NCBI GenBank assembly: GCA_016719105.1
Contig: JADKAQ010000013.1
Location: 186,001 to 250,000, forward strand
DNA: 64,000 nucleotides
Origin: Gemmatimonadota bacterium
GTDB lineage: Bacteria; Gemmatimonadota; Gemmatimonadetes; Gemmatimonadales; Gemmatimonadaceae
Reading direction: 5' to 3'
Program-made: the position numbers and the translations under genes
Part shown: one piece after another, positions 1 through 8,410 of the stretch
Layout: each line of letters begins with the position of its first letter
Position numbering within the stretch: the stretch's first letter is position 1
The notes under the pieces: model-generated
The model's database searches: none
What the model was told of the DNA's origin: nothing
Seen by the model: only the letters and a program-made list of their open reading frames with translations

Positions 1-2
1 TC

Positions 3-320
3 GCGGCACCTCGCGACACCCTCCCACCGATCCTGGTGGCAGAGGACTGGCCCGACGGGCTCCCCATGCGGTGGCGCGCTGCATTCCGCCTGATGTCACG
101 CGCGGAGCTGAAAGCGCTCCCGGTGACCCAGGGCTTCGTCGCGCACTCGATGGCGCTCACTCGGCGCGGCCCGTTCGTCCTCCTCAACGTGGAGAAACTG
201 GGACAGATCGCGCGCCCCGCGGACGCGGCCCGGCAGGCATTCTACGCCTACTCGACCTTCCTCCTGTTGGAGATCGACGGCGAGCGGCTGCTGGTGGGGA
301 TGCAGATGTCGATGACCTGA
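3..320 (+). CDS. C-terminal part of an unrecognised small protein, probably cut by the window edge
   Basis: I do not recognise this protein. The frame is open from the first bases of the window to the TGA at 318-320, so the true start may lie upstream. The first in-window start is a GTG at 36, giving 94 residues. The visible part has no signal peptide or membrane segment. It contains a run of charged and hydrophobic stretches (RRGPFVLLNVEKLGQIA, then a Phe/Tyr-rich stretch) and ends GMQMSMT. The next gene runs towards it on the other strand, with a 29-bp gap. Function unknown; being a real gene is moderately likely. Confidence 0.4.
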   Translation, partial: AAPRDTLPPILVAEDWPDGLPMRWRAAFRLMSRAELKALPVTQGFVAHSMALTRRGPFVLLNVEKLGQIARPADAARQAFYAYSTFLLLEIDGERLLVGMQMSMT

Positions 321-349
321 CGCGGGCACCAGAGGTGACGACCGCCGCG

Positions 350-2164
350 CTAGCCTCGCGCCGCGATGCGCGGGCAGGCGTCGTCGATCGCCGACTTGAG
401 GTCGGCCATGCCGTACGGCTTGGAGAGCAGCGCGGTCTTCACCCCAAGTGACCGCACGTCGCGCGCGGCCTCGGCCACGAAGCCGCTGACGACGACGGCG
501 GGGAGATGCTCGCGCAGGCGGCGCAGGGCGGCGATCATCTGCGTCCCGGTACGCCCCGGCATGCGATAGTCGGTGATGACGAGGGCGCAGTCGTCGGCGT
601 GCTCGGCGAACCACGCCTCTGCGGCGGCGGCCGACGACACCGCCACCGCCTGGTGCCCGAGCGCGGCGACCACGCGACGCGCCGTCTCCAGCACCACCGG
701 TTCGTCGTCGACGAGGAGGATGGTGCGCGGTGCCACTCGGTCGCGGGCGTCGGGCCCGGTGGCCGAGGTCGGGGTGGGCCGCCGGGGCGCGGATGGCACC
801 TGCGGCCTGGGGCCGTCTGCGCCTTCGATCGCCTCCGCGCGCGATGCCGGGATCATCACCGTCACGACCGTCCCGATGCCGCACGCACTGTCGATGTCGA
901 TCGACCCGCCTAACGCCAAGATGAGGTTGCGCACCGTCGGGAGCCCGAGCCCCGTGCCCTCCTGCGCCGCCTTGGTCGTGAAGAAGGGTTCGAAGACGCG
1001 CGCCAGCGTGTCGGGGCTCATGCCGTCGCCGTTGTCGCGCACGCGCAAACGCACGAAGGGGAGACCGTCCCGCATCACCCGCTCCGCCTCAATCACGACT
1101 ACCCCGCCGGACGACATCGCCTGTACGCTGTTGATCGCCAGGTTCATCACGATCTGGTGCAGTTCGGCGGACGACGCGTGCACGAGGGGGAGCGCCGTCA
1201 GCCGCAGCTCGATGCGCACGCGCGCGTCGGCCCGGGCGCGCACGAGGCGCGCGACCTCGCGCACCACGGCGCCCAGGTCCCCGGTCTCATGGATCGCCAC
1301 CTCGCCCTTTCGCAGCATCAGCAGGCGCTTGACGAGGTCGCGCCCGCGCTCGGCGGATGCGCGGATGTCGTCCAGCAGCTCGCGCGACTCGTCGTCCGAC
1401 GAATCGGCGAGCAGCTCCACGTTGGCGAGGATCGGCGTGAGGAGGTTGTTGACGTCGTGGGCGATCCCTCCGGCGAGCGTCCCCAGCGCCTCGAGATGTT
1501 GGCCGCGACGGCGCTCGGCCTCCGCCTTGAGTCGCGCTTCGGCCTCGCGCTCGAGCCCGGAGACCAGCACGCCTACCGAGACGGTCGCCATGAGGCCGAG
1601 CATCGCCGTATTCAACGCCGACAATGTCCAGAGCGAGAGCGCATCATCAATCCCGATGGCCCACACCACCTGCCCACGTCCGATGCCCACGCCGATTGCG
1701 GCAAAGGCGACAATGTTCGCGATGACCACGCCGACGCCGGAGCGCACCCCCAGTAGAAGACCGGCCGAGAGCGCGGCCATGCTGAGCCAGACCGGCCCGG
1801 CGGTCCGGAATCCCGCCAGGGTGAGCGTGAGGGCGCCGATCGTGAAGAGCGAGACGATCAGCATCCACGCCCGGGTGCGATACGGCAGGGCGCGGCTGCC
1901 CAGCGTCCAGAATGTGAGCCCGTAAGCGACGAGATCGACGGCGACGATCGACCAGAGCCCGCGCCTTCCCAGCACGTAGATGGCGAAAAGGAGCGTGGGC
2001 GCCCCCAGCAGAAGCGCCCCGCCCAGGAGCGCGGCGAGGATGCGTCCACGCCATTGATCGAGGGTGGACGCGTCTTCCAGTCCGAAACGGTCGGCGGAAC
2101 GGCGCGTCCACTCGCTCATCCTGCGGCGGACGCCGGCAACGGGGGGAGACTTCGCGATGGCCAC
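350..2164 (-). CDS. Membrane-bound hybrid sensor histidine kinase with C-terminal receiver domain
   Basis: A two-component sensor that would autophosphorylate on His and pass phosphate to its own receiver. Residues about 40-205 hold five or six hydrophobic segments with no recognisable periplasmic sensor domain. The dimerisation box is GGIAHDVNNLLTPI with His at about 236, typical of the HisKA class acting with a fused receiver. The ATPase domain shows the N box (NLAINSVQAM), DNGDGM, FEPFFTTK and GTGLGLPTV. After a Pro-rich linker, the receiver has LLVDDEP, the phospho-Asp in TDYRMPGRTG and the conserved Lys in LSKPYG. No DNA-binding output domain or partner regulator is adjacent, so the target is unknown. 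The start is GTG at 2164; ATG at residue 16 is an alternative. The divergent neighbour is a frameshifted DUF2490 gene. Confidence 0.9.
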   Translation of the reverse strand: MAIAKSPPVAGVRRRMSEWTRRSADRFGLEDASTLDQWRGRILAALLGGALLLGAPTLLFAIYVLGRRGLWSIVAVDLVAYGLTFWTLGSRALPYRTRAWMLIVSLFTIGALTLTLAGFRTAGPVWLSMAALSAGLLLGVRSGVGVVIANIVAFAAIGVGIGRGQVVWAIGIDDALSLWTLSALNTAMLGLMATVSVGVLVSGLEREAEARLKAEAERRRGQHLEALGTLAGGIAHDVNNLLTPILANVELLADSSDDESRELLDDIRASAERGRDLVKRLLMLRKGEVAIHETGDLGAVVREVARLVRARADARVRIELRLTALPLVHASSAELHQIVMNLAINSVQAMSSGGVVVIEAERVMRDGLPFVRLRVRDNGDGMSPDTLARVFEPFFTTKAAQEGTGLGLPTVRNLILALGGSIDIDSACGIGTVVTVMIPASRAEAIEGADGPRPQVPSAPRRPTPTSATGPDARDRVAPRTILLVDDEPVVLETARRVVAALGHQAVAVSSAAAAEAWFAEHADDCALVITDYRMPGRTGTQMIAALRRLREHLPAVVVSGFVAEAARDVRSLGVKTALLSKPYGMADLKSAIDDACPRIAARG

Positions 2165-2256
2165 GACGGGAGTATCGGCCGCGCTCGGCGTCGCATTGAG
2201 CGCCGGCGGCCGAATGGTGACAGCCGATCACGGAGGCGTTCGCCTACTTTCCTCAC

Positions 2257-3076
2257 ATGCGCATGATCCCGTCATCCTCGAGCGCCTCGCGCCGGCATGA
2301 GCGGAGCGCCACGACCACCGTTCTCACCCTCATGGTGGCGCTGCTGCTCTCGACCCCGGCGAGTGCACGCGCGCAGGATCGCGTCACCCGCGAGAACCTC
2401 AACGCGTGGCTTACTGTCGGCGGCGACGTCCGGCTGTCGCGCCGCTGGTTCGTCGACTACGACCTGAGCCTCCGCCGCAGTGGCCCCGCGGATGAGATGC
2501 GGCAGTTGCTCCTCGCGTTTCGGGCTGCGCTACCAACCCACGTCGACCGTCCGCTTCAACTGGGGGTACGCCTTCGTTGAGACGTGGCCGTACGGAAAGC
2601 TCCCGTCGGCCTTTCGCTTTCCCGAGCACCGAATGTGGGAGCAGCTGCAGCTCAACCAGTCGATCGGACGCGTCGCGCTGAATCATCGTTACCGCTTGGA
2701 GCAGCGGTGGCTCGGGCGCGTGGCGCTGGAGGACGAGGACGAGCGTGTGCAGAACTGGGTGCGCACGAACCGCTTCCGCTACCGCGTGCAGGGGACGCTT
2801 CCGCTGCAGGGGAAGACGCTCGACGATCGCGAGTTCTACCTCACGGGGAACGCCGAGGTCTTCCTGAACTGGGGGGCCAACGTGCAGTACAACGTCTTCG
2901 ACCAGAACCGCCTCGTCCTGGGCATCGGGCGGCGGGTGTCGGAGAAGCTGCGGCTGGAGGTGGGCTACCTCGAGCAGCTCGGCGAGAAGAGCAACGGGCG
3001 CTTCCTCGAACGCAACCACACGCTCCTGTTCAGCGTGTACCCGAGCCTCTCACTCTGGCACGACGAGAAGCGTTAG
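2257..3076 (+). pseudogene. DUF2490-family outer-membrane protein, interrupted by a one-base frameshift
   Basis: The first frame (2257-2580) gives a signal peptide ending ASARAQ, then NLNAWLTVGGDVRLSRRW and a basic LSLRR segment. The second frame carries the rest: a GYAFVETWPYG motif, the FPEHRMWEQL motif and RLEQRWL, all characteristic of DUF2490 proteins, predicted small beta-barrels. Removing one base near 2515 joins RQLLL directly to RFGLRYQ and gives one protein of about 272 residues with a normal family order. So this is either a recent inactivation or a sequencing insertion; I favour the latter because both halves keep good coding character. The stop TAG lies inside a CGTTAGG word. It converges on a phosphodiesterase gene. 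Confidence 0.75.
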
Positions 3077-3124
3077 GCGATTGGTCGGCGCGCCCGGCAC
3101 GGCGCGCGGGCAAGGTGGCACGCG

Positions 3125-3156
3125 GCAGCGCGCGACGATCGTGCCGCGCGCGCTGC
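3125..3156. terminator. Perfect 10-bp inverted repeat between convergent genes, possible bidirectional terminator
   Basis: GCAGCGCGCG at 3125-3134 pairs with CGCGCGCTGC at 3147-3156 around a 12-base loop. It sits in the 87-bp gap between two converging genes. There is no T-run on either strand, so it is only terminator-like. Confidence 0.35.
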
Positions 3157-3163
3157 GGGGCCG

Positions 3164-3658
3164 TCAGTACGCGAGGTCGACCAGTTCGATGTCGACCACC
3201 CCGTCCGGGGAGATCGTGAGCCGGCCGACGCTCGGCGTGATGTCGAAGCGGCGCGGCCCGGCGGCACCCGGATTCACCACCAGCCGGCCACCGGCGCGGG
3301 CGATGAGCGGGCGGTGCGTGTGGCCGTAGACGATCACGTCGGCGTCGTACGCGGCGAGCAGACGCTCGACGGTGGGCGCGCCGAGTTCGTGGCCGTGGCT
3401 CACATGAATGCGCACGCCACGTTCCGTGCGTTCCACCTGCCTGACGAGTTGCGGGTGGTCGCGGTCGTCGCAATTGCCGAACACGGCGACCACTGGGGCG
3501 ATGAGCTCCAGCTCCATGAGCACTTCGTCCCCGCACACGTCGCCCGCGTGCAGGATGAAGTCGACGCCGGCGAGGGCGCGGTGCACGTCGGCGCGCACCT
3601 GCCCGTGCGTGTCCGAGATGAGGCCGATGACCAGCGGTGCGTCCGGCGACGGCGACAT
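3164..3658 (-). CDS. YfcE/MJ0936-type metallophosphoesterase
   Basis: A small calcineurin-like phosphodiesterase of 164 residues, normal for the YfcE/MJ0936 group. The metal-binding motifs are visible in order: ISDTHG, HAGDVCGDE, FGNCDDRD, VSHGHE and YGHTHRP. The end of the protein reads VVNPGAAGPRR, also typical. In vivo substrates of this group are generally unknown; several act on artificial phosphodiesters. The start is ATG at 3658, two bases after the TGA of ubiX, so it is very likely the last gene of the ubiE-ubiD-ubiA-ubiX transcript. The frame is open further upstream, but the extension would overlap ubiX. No link to quinone synthesis is known. Confidence 0.85.
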   Translation of the reverse strand: MSPSPDAPLVIGLISDTHGQVRADVHRALAGVDFILHAGDVCGDEVLMELELIAPVVAVFGNCDDRDHPQLVRQVERTERGVRIHVSHGHELGAPTVERLLAAYDADVIVYGHTHRPLIARAGGRLVVNPGAAGPRRFDITPSVGRLTISPDGVVDIELVDLAY

Positions 3659-3660
3659 CG

Positions 3661-4275
3661 TCAGGCGTTGAGGGCGTCCGGCTCCCCGCCCCACCGCCTG
3701 ACGAGCGCATGCTCCACGTCGAGGTGGTCGAGGATGCGGGCGACGACGAAGTTCACGAGGTCGTCGATGCTCGTCGGCTGGTGATAGAAGCCGGGTGATG
3801 CCGGCATCACCACCGCTCCGGCCTGCGTGAGGCGGAGCATGTTCTCGAGGTGGATCTGGCTGTACGGCGTTTCGCGCGGGACGACGATGAGGCGCCGCCG
3901 CTCCTTGAGCATGACGTCGGCGGCGCGTTCTACCAGCGAACGCGACGTCCCCTGCGAGATGGCCGAGATCGTCCCCATCGAGCAGGGACAGATCACCATC
4001 CCCTGCATGCGCGTGGAGCCAGACGCCGGCGACGCCCCACGATCCTGGTCGCTGAAGGGCGTGATGAAACGATCCCAGCGCGCCGCGCCGATGTGCGCCC
4101 GCAGCGCCTCGGCATCGGCGATCCCCATCTCCGTTTGCAGCAGGCGGTATCCGTGCCCCGAGACGACGAGCCAGACGGGGCGCTCGGCGGCCACCAGCGC
4201 CTCGAGCAGGCGCACGGCGTACGGGGCACCCGATGCGCCGGTGATGGCGACGACGATGGGCAGCACGGCAGGCAT
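3661..4275 (-). CDS. ubiX: UbiX-family flavin prenyltransferase
   Basis: UbiX-type proteins prenylate FMN to make the cofactor (prFMN) required by UbiD decarboxylases. The 204-residue protein begins with the flavin-binding segment VVAITGASGAPYAVRLLEAL and has the family segment ICPCSMGTISAISQG near the middle. It ends with the C-terminal block containing MPASPGFYHQPTSIDDLVNFVVARILDHLDV. It follows ubiA by 7 bp and is followed by the phosphodiesterase gene two bases later. Together with the UbiD gene two genes upstream it supplies a complete prFMN decarboxylase pair. In a menaquinone organism it would play the role called MqnM in the futalosine route, but UbiX activity itself is not pathway-specific. 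Confidence 0.92.
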   Translation of the reverse strand: MPAVLPIVVAITGASGAPYAVRLLEALVAAERPVWLVVSGHGYRLLQTEMGIADAEALRAHIGAARWDRFITPFSDQDRGASPASGSTRMQGMVICPCSMGTISAISQGTSRSLVERAADVMLKERRRLIVVPRETPYSQIHLENMLRLTQAGAVVMPASPGFYHQPTSIDDLVNFVVARILDHLDVEHALVRRWGGEPDALNA

Positions 4276-4282
4276 CGCGCGG

Positions 4283-5236
4283 CTATCCCCGGAACGGGAA
4301 GGTCGTGACCCAGCCCCGCGCGAACAACACGCGCTCGGCGAGCACGACGAGGAAGAAGGCGATGGAGATCACGCCGTTCATCGTGAAGAAGGCGGCGTCG
4401 AGCCTGGACAGGTCGTCGGCCTTCACCAGCGAGTGTTCGTACAGCAGGAGTGCGGCGACCACGACGACGCCGACCACGTACAGCAGGCCACCGTTGGCGG
4501 CCCACCCCACCACGGCGAGAGAGGCGACCGTCGTCAGATGCAAGGCGCGCGACACGGCGATCGCGCGAACGCGCCCGAGGGCGACCGGGATGGAGTGCAG
4601 TCCGTGCGCCTTGTCGAACCCTTCGTCCTGCAGCGCGTAGAGGATGTCGAAGCCGCCCCCCCACGTGGTCACGGCCAGCGAGAGGACGAGCGGCATCCAG
4701 AACGGGTCCGGCCACGCACCGGTGACCGCGAGGTACCCACCGACAGGCGCAATGGACATCCCCACGCCCAGCACCAGGTGCGACCAGCGGGTGAAGCGCT
4801 TGGTGTACGAGTAGAAGCAGACCCAGGCCAGCGCGACCGGCGAGAGCCAGGCGCAGAGCGGATTGAGGCTCCAGGCACTGTACACGAAGATCGCCGACGC
4901 GACCGCCACGGACACCGTGGCCTCGCGCACCGTCATCGCCCCACTCGGGATCTCGCGCATGGACGTGCGCGGGTTGCGCGCGTCGATCTCGCGATCGACG
5001 ATGCGGTTGAACCCCATCCCGGTGAAGCGCGCGCAGGTGAAGGCGAGGATGACCCAGCCGAGCATCCCCAAGGTGACCGGTGCGCGATACGACGCCAGCG
5101 TGACGCCGACGAGCGCGAACGGCAGGGCAAAGACCGTGTGCGGCAGCTTCACGAAGTTGGCGTACTTCACCAACCGCGTGGTCCCGCCGAAGGTCTGCCC
5201 TTCGCGCACCGGCACCCGCCCCGGCGTGACCGTCAC
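4283..5236 (-). CDS. ubiA: UbiA-family prenyltransferase, likely for menaquinone (MqnP-like)
   Basis: A membrane prenyltransferase that attaches the isoprenoid tail to an aromatic acid. The 317 residues have about eight or nine hydrophobic helices. The first Asp-rich motif is NRIVDREIDARNPRT, and the second is in the segment DILYALQDEGFDKAHGLHSIP; both bind Mg-diphosphate. The GTG start is chosen because it overlaps the TGA of the UbiD gene (GTGA) and follows GGAG; an internal Met would remove the first conserved helix. The neighbours are UbiD, UbiX and UbiE, so it acts just before decarboxylation and methylation. Whether the acceptor is 4-hydroxybenzoate or 1,4-dihydroxy-6-naphthoate cannot be read from the sequence; the context and likely taxon favour the latter. 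Confidence 0.9.
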   Translation of the reverse strand: MTVTPGRVPVREGQTFGGTTRLVKYANFVKLPHTVFALPFALVGVTLASYRAPVTLGMLGWVILAFTCARFTGMGFNRIVDREIDARNPRTSMREIPSGAMTVREATVSVAVASAIFVYSAWSLNPLCAWLSPVALAWVCFYSYTKRFTRWSHLVLGVGMSIAPVGGYLAVTGAWPDPFWMPLVLSLAVTTWGGGFDILYALQDEGFDKAHGLHSIPVALGRVRAIAVSRALHLTTVASLAVVGWAANGGLLYVVGVVVVAALLLYEHSLVKADDLSRLDAAFFTMNGVISIAFFLVVLAERVLFARGWVTTFPFRG

Positions 5237-6717
5237 CTCCCGTCTCCCAGCCCGAGCTTCGGCCACATCGCATCCACTCGGCGTTTGGTCGCCTCGTCCA
5301 TCTCGATGATCTTGGGCCAGTTGCGCGTGAACCCTTCCTCGGGCCATTTGCGCGTGGCGTCGATCCCCATCTTGCTGCCGTAGGTAAAGGCGCGCGAGGC
5401 GTGATCGAGCACATCCACCGGCCCCATCGTGAAGCGCGTATCGCGCTCGGGGTCGATGTTGTTGAGCGCGATCCACCACGCTTCCTGCGGGTTGCGCACG
5501 TTCACTTCCTTGTCGACCACGACGAGCACCTTGGCCAGCGACATGAGCCCCGCCCCCCACAACGCGTTCATCACCTTGTAGGCGTGCCCCGGATACTGCT
5601 TGTCGATCGACACGAAGACGAGGTTGTGGAAGATCCCCTCGGCCGGCATGTGATAGTCGACGATCTCCGGCGTGGTGAGCTTGAGCAGCGGGAGGAAGAT
5701 GCGCTCCGTGGCGTGGCCGAGATAGAAGTCCTCCATCGGCGGCCTGCCGACGATGGTGGTGCCATAGACGGCGTTCTTCTTCATCGTGACCGCCTTCACG
5801 TGCACCTTGGGGTACAGGTCGGCCTCCGAGTAGAAGCCCGTGTGGTCGCCGAACGGCCCCTCCACCACCAGCGCCTCCGACGGGTCGATCTCTCCCTCGA
5901 TCACGATCTCGGCGTCCCACGGGACGTCGAGGTCGCAGGTGAGCGCCTTCACGAGCTTGACCGGCTCCTTGCGCAGGAAGCCGGCGAAGAGGAACTCGTC
6001 GATGTTGGGCGGGAGCGGCGCCGAGGCGGAGAAGACCGACGCCGGATCGGCGCCGACGATGATGCAGACCGGCATCTTCTCGCCACGCTCGGCCATCTCG
6101 CGCCAATGCGCTGCGCCCACCTTGTGGCGCTGCCAGTGCATGGCGACGGTGTCCTTGCCGAGTTGCTGCACGCGGTACATCCCGACGTTGCGAATCCCCC
6201 GCTTCGGATCCTTGGAGGTCACGGCGGTCAGCGTGATGTACGGACCGCGGTCCTCTGGCCAGCAGGTGAGGATCGGGAGCTTGTCGAGGTCGATGTCCTT
6301 CCCCTTCCAGACCACTTCCTGGCAGGGGGCGCTCCCGCTTTTCATCCGCGGCGGGAACTTGGCGATCTCGAGGAGGCGCGGGAGGAGGGAGAGCTTCGAC
6401 AGGAAGCCGTCCGGCACCTTGAGGTCCATCATCTGCGTGATGCGTCGCCCGATCTCGTCGAGGTCGTCGACCCCTAACGAGAGGGCCATGCGACGGTACG
6501 AGCCGAAGGCGTTGATGAGCACCGGCATCGACGCCCTGGTCCCGTCGCGCAGCACCGGGTGCTCGAAGAGGAGCGCCTGACCGCCGCCGGGCCTCTTGGA
6601 GACGCGATCGGCGATCTCGCAGAGCTCGAGGTGCACACTGACGGGGTGCGTGATGCGGACGAGTTCACCCGCCTTTTCGATCTCGTCGAGGAACTGCTGA
6701 AAATCGTTGATGGCCAT
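5233..6717 (-). CDS. ubiD: UbiD-family prFMN-dependent decarboxylase
   Basis: A 494-residue prenylated-FMN decarboxylase that removes the ring carboxylate of a prenylated quinone precursor. It starts MAINDFQQFLDEIEKAGELVRI, the usual N-terminus. Other UbiD landmarks are LLFEHP, the cofactor region with MYRVQQLGKDTVAMHWQRHK, the ExxxE-type acidic segment IVIEGEID, and GPFGDHTGFYSE. The length fits the family. It overlaps ubiA by 4 bp (GTGA), so translation is coupled. The ubiE stop lies 78 bp upstream, and that gap contains a GAAGACGR tandem repeat. In futalosine-pathway organisms this protein is called MqnL. Confidence 0.92.
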   Translation of the reverse strand: MAINDFQQFLDEIEKAGELVRITHPVSVHLELCEIADRVSKRPGGGQALLFEHPVLRDGTRASMPVLINAFGSYRRMALSLGVDDLDEIGRRITQMMDLKVPDGFLSKLSLLPRLLEIAKFPPRMKSGSAPCQEVVWKGKDIDLDKLPILTCWPEDRGPYITLTAVTSKDPKRGIRNVGMYRVQQLGKDTVAMHWQRHKVGAAHWREMAERGEKMPVCIIVGADPASVFSASAPLPPNIDEFLFAGFLRKEPVKLVKALTCDLDVPWDAEIVIEGEIDPSEALVVEGPFGDHTGFYSEADLYPKVHVKAVTMKKNAVYGTTIVGRPPMEDFYLGHATERIFLPLLKLTTPEIVDYHMPAEGIFHNLVFVSIDKQYPGHAYKVMNALWGAGLMSLAKVLVVVDKEVNVRNPQEAWWIALNNIDPERDTRFTMGPVDVLDHASRAFTYGSKMGIDATRKWPEEGFTRNWPKIIEMDEATKRRVDAMWPKLGLGDGR

Positions 6718-6724
6718 TGATCTA

Positions 6725-6756
6725 GAAGACGGGAAGACGGGAAGACGAGAAGACGA
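6725..6756 (+). repeat. Four tandem copies of GAAGACGR
   Basis: Four perfect 8-bp steps: two of GAAGACGG and two of GAAGACGA, in the gap between the ubiE stop and the ubiD start. It resembles the 7-bp GAGACGG arrays at 30962 and 43920. Confidence 0.8.
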
Positions 6757-6795
6757 GTGAGAGCGATCGCATCTTCACCGCTTTGACCGATCTGT

Positions 6796-7542
6796 TCACT
6801 TGGTGCCCACGTGAATCGCGGCCACCCCGAACGTCAGGTCGCGATAGCGCACATCGACATACCCCGCGTCGCGCATCTTCTGCGCGAGCTGGTCCTGCAC
6901 CGGGAAGTTAGCCACCGACTGTGGCAGGTACTTGTACGCCGTCTTGTGGCCGCTGATCACGCCGCCGATCCACGGGAGGATGTTGTGGAAGTAGGCGTGG
7001 TAGCCGGTGCGGACGAGGGCGCTCCGTGGGGTGGAGAACTCCAGGATCACGAAGCGCGCGCCGGGCTTGAGGACGCGGCGTACTTCACGAAGCCCCGCCC
7101 CCAGATCGGCCAGGTTGCGGATCCCGAAGGCGACGATGGCGCCGTCGAGCGCATTGTCGCGATACGGGAGCTCCAGGGCGTCGCCGTTCACCGGCGACAG
7201 GCGCTCGCGCGGCGCCTTCCCCACCCCGGCCTGCAGCATGGGGAGGGCGAAGTCGGTGCCGAGGACGAAGCCGCGGAATCCCGCGTCCTTGAGCAGCTGC
7301 GTCCCCACGTCGAGCGTCCCGGCGCAGAGATCCAGGTACGTCCCGTCAGGGACACGGGTCCACCCCAACTCGCGGATGGCCTTGGCGCGCCACCGCTTGT
7401 CGACGTTGAAGCTCAGGAGGTGATTGAGGAGATCGTAGCGCGGGGCGATCTCCGAAAAGATGCGGCGGACATAGGCCCGCTTGACGGCGCCCCCTTCTGC
7501 GGCGGCGCGCGCCTCTACCGCATCGAGATCGGTCGAGGTCAT
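6796..7542 (-). CDS. ubiE: Demethylmenaquinone methyltransferase (UbiE/MenG)
   Basis: A SAM-dependent C-methyltransferase that performs the last step of menaquinone synthesis. Of its 248 residues, FSEIAPRYDLLNHLLSFNVD and RWRAKAI form the first UbiE signature. The SAM site is LDLCAGTLDVG, where a Gly is usual in place of the Leu after Thr. NGDALELPY, the second signature with FGIRN, and EVRRVLKPGA follow. ATG at 7542 fits the normal UbiE N-terminus; the frame continues upstream without family similarity. It begins the minus-strand quinone cluster and is divergent from an ECF sigma factor across 216 bp. Confidence 0.93.
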   Translation of the reverse strand: MTSTDLDAVEARAAAEGGAVKRAYVRRIFSEIAPRYDLLNHLLSFNVDKRWRAKAIRELGWTRVPDGTYLDLCAGTLDVGTQLLKDAGFRGFVLGTDFALPMLQAGVGKAPRERLSPVNGDALELPYRDNALDGAIVAFGIRNLADLGAGLREVRRVLKPGARFVILEFSTPRSALVRTGYHAYFHNILPWIGGVISGHKTAYKYLPQSVANFPVQDQLAQKMRDAGYVDVRYRDLTFGVAAIHVGTK

Positions 7543-7758
7543 GAGATGCCAAAGTTGGGTGCGGGCCGAACCGCCGGCAAGCGCGCGGGCGTGTGAGCCC
7601 GCTGCCCCCCCGGCAGCCCACCGATCCAGGACCAGCGCACACCCCGCCGCTGGCCGGCGCAACACAAGCGCTTGTCCTAGATCCTCTTGGGCGCACTCCT
7701 TAGCTTCCCAACCTCGCGAGCCCGGGGTGCGTTCCCTTGGCGCTCCGCACACCACGGA

Positions 7759-8361
7759 ATGGCGCCTCTCCTCGATCTTCGCAACCTCCCGGATGCCGAT
7801 CTCGTCGCGCTGGCCCAGGAAGGGCGAGAGGCGGCCTATCGGGAGTTGGTCCGACGGTATGAGCGCCCCGTCTTCTCCCTCATCTTCCGCATGGTGCGCG
7901 ATCGCGAGGTCGCCGAAGACCTCGCGCAGGACACCTTCATCAAGGTCCTGAACCACATCGACAAGTACCGGCCGGAGTTCAAGCTCTCCAGCTGGCTCTT
8001 CAAGATCGCCAACAACGTCGCGATCGATCACCTCCGGAAACGGCAGCTCGACACCGTCTCCATCGACGGCTCGCCGCACGCCATGTCGGCCGCCGAACAG
8101 GAAGCCACGTCGTTCGACGTCGTGGCGCGACAGGAGTCGGCCCTCGAGGAGATGGAAGCCAAGGAACTCGGCTCGGCCATCGAACGGGCCATCAAGAAGC
8201 TCCGCCCCGAGTACCGCGCCTGCATCATGCTGCGTCATGTGGAGGGGCGCTCCTACGAGGAGATCGCCGCCACGCTCGACCTTCCATTGGGAACCGTCAA
8301 GACATACATCCACCGCGCTCGGCACCAGCTCCGGGACGCGCTTGAAGGATTGCGGGAATGA
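7759..8361 (+). CDS. ECF-type RNA polymerase sigma factor (sigma-70 family, RpoE-like)
   Basis: A 200-residue group 4 sigma factor. Region 2 spans about residues 25-95, with LIFRMVRDREVAEDLAQDTFIKVL and SSWLFKIANNVAIDHLRKR. Region 4 spans about 135-195, with IKKLRPEYRACIMLRHVEGRS and the helix-turn-helix EIAATLDLPLGTVKTYIHRAR. The first part of region 4 follows a 40-residue acidic/neutral linker. The ATG at 7759 is preferred over the in-frame upstream start at 7687 because similarity begins there. The gene is followed by a zinc-binding anti-sigma gene and a membrane protein, the usual layout for an envelope-response ECF module. Confidence 0.93.
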   Translation: MAPLLDLRNLPDADLVALAQEGREAAYRELVRRYERPVFSLIFRMVRDREVAEDLAQDTFIKVLNHIDKYRPEFKLSSWLFKIANNVAIDHLRKRQLDTVSIDGSPHAMSAAEQEATSFDVVARQESALEEMEAKELGSAIERAIKKLRPEYRACIMLRHVEGRSYEEIAATLDLPLGTVKTYIHRARHQLRDALEGLRE

Positions 8362-8363
8362 CT

Positions 8364-8388
8364 GAAACCGTCGCTTTCGTACCGGCGT
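8364..8388 (+). promoter_or_regulatory. Possible ECF-type promoter before the anti-sigma gene
   Basis: GAAACC at 8364-8369 and GCGTAA at 8385-8390, separated by 15 bases, resemble ECF -35 and -10 elements. A similar GAACC...GCGT pair lies at 7568-7592, upstream of the sigma gene. Both elements are short and could be chance in GC-rich DNA. Confidence 0.22.
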
Positions 8389-8410
8389 AAGGGCTTCCGG
8401 AGGCACTCAC

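Noticed and set aside
3827..5383. Long open frame (518 codons) antisense to ubiX and ubiA
   Set aside because: Composition-driven shadow: low-complexity Arg/Ala/Pro sequence with no family features, and it overlaps genes with strong domain evidence.
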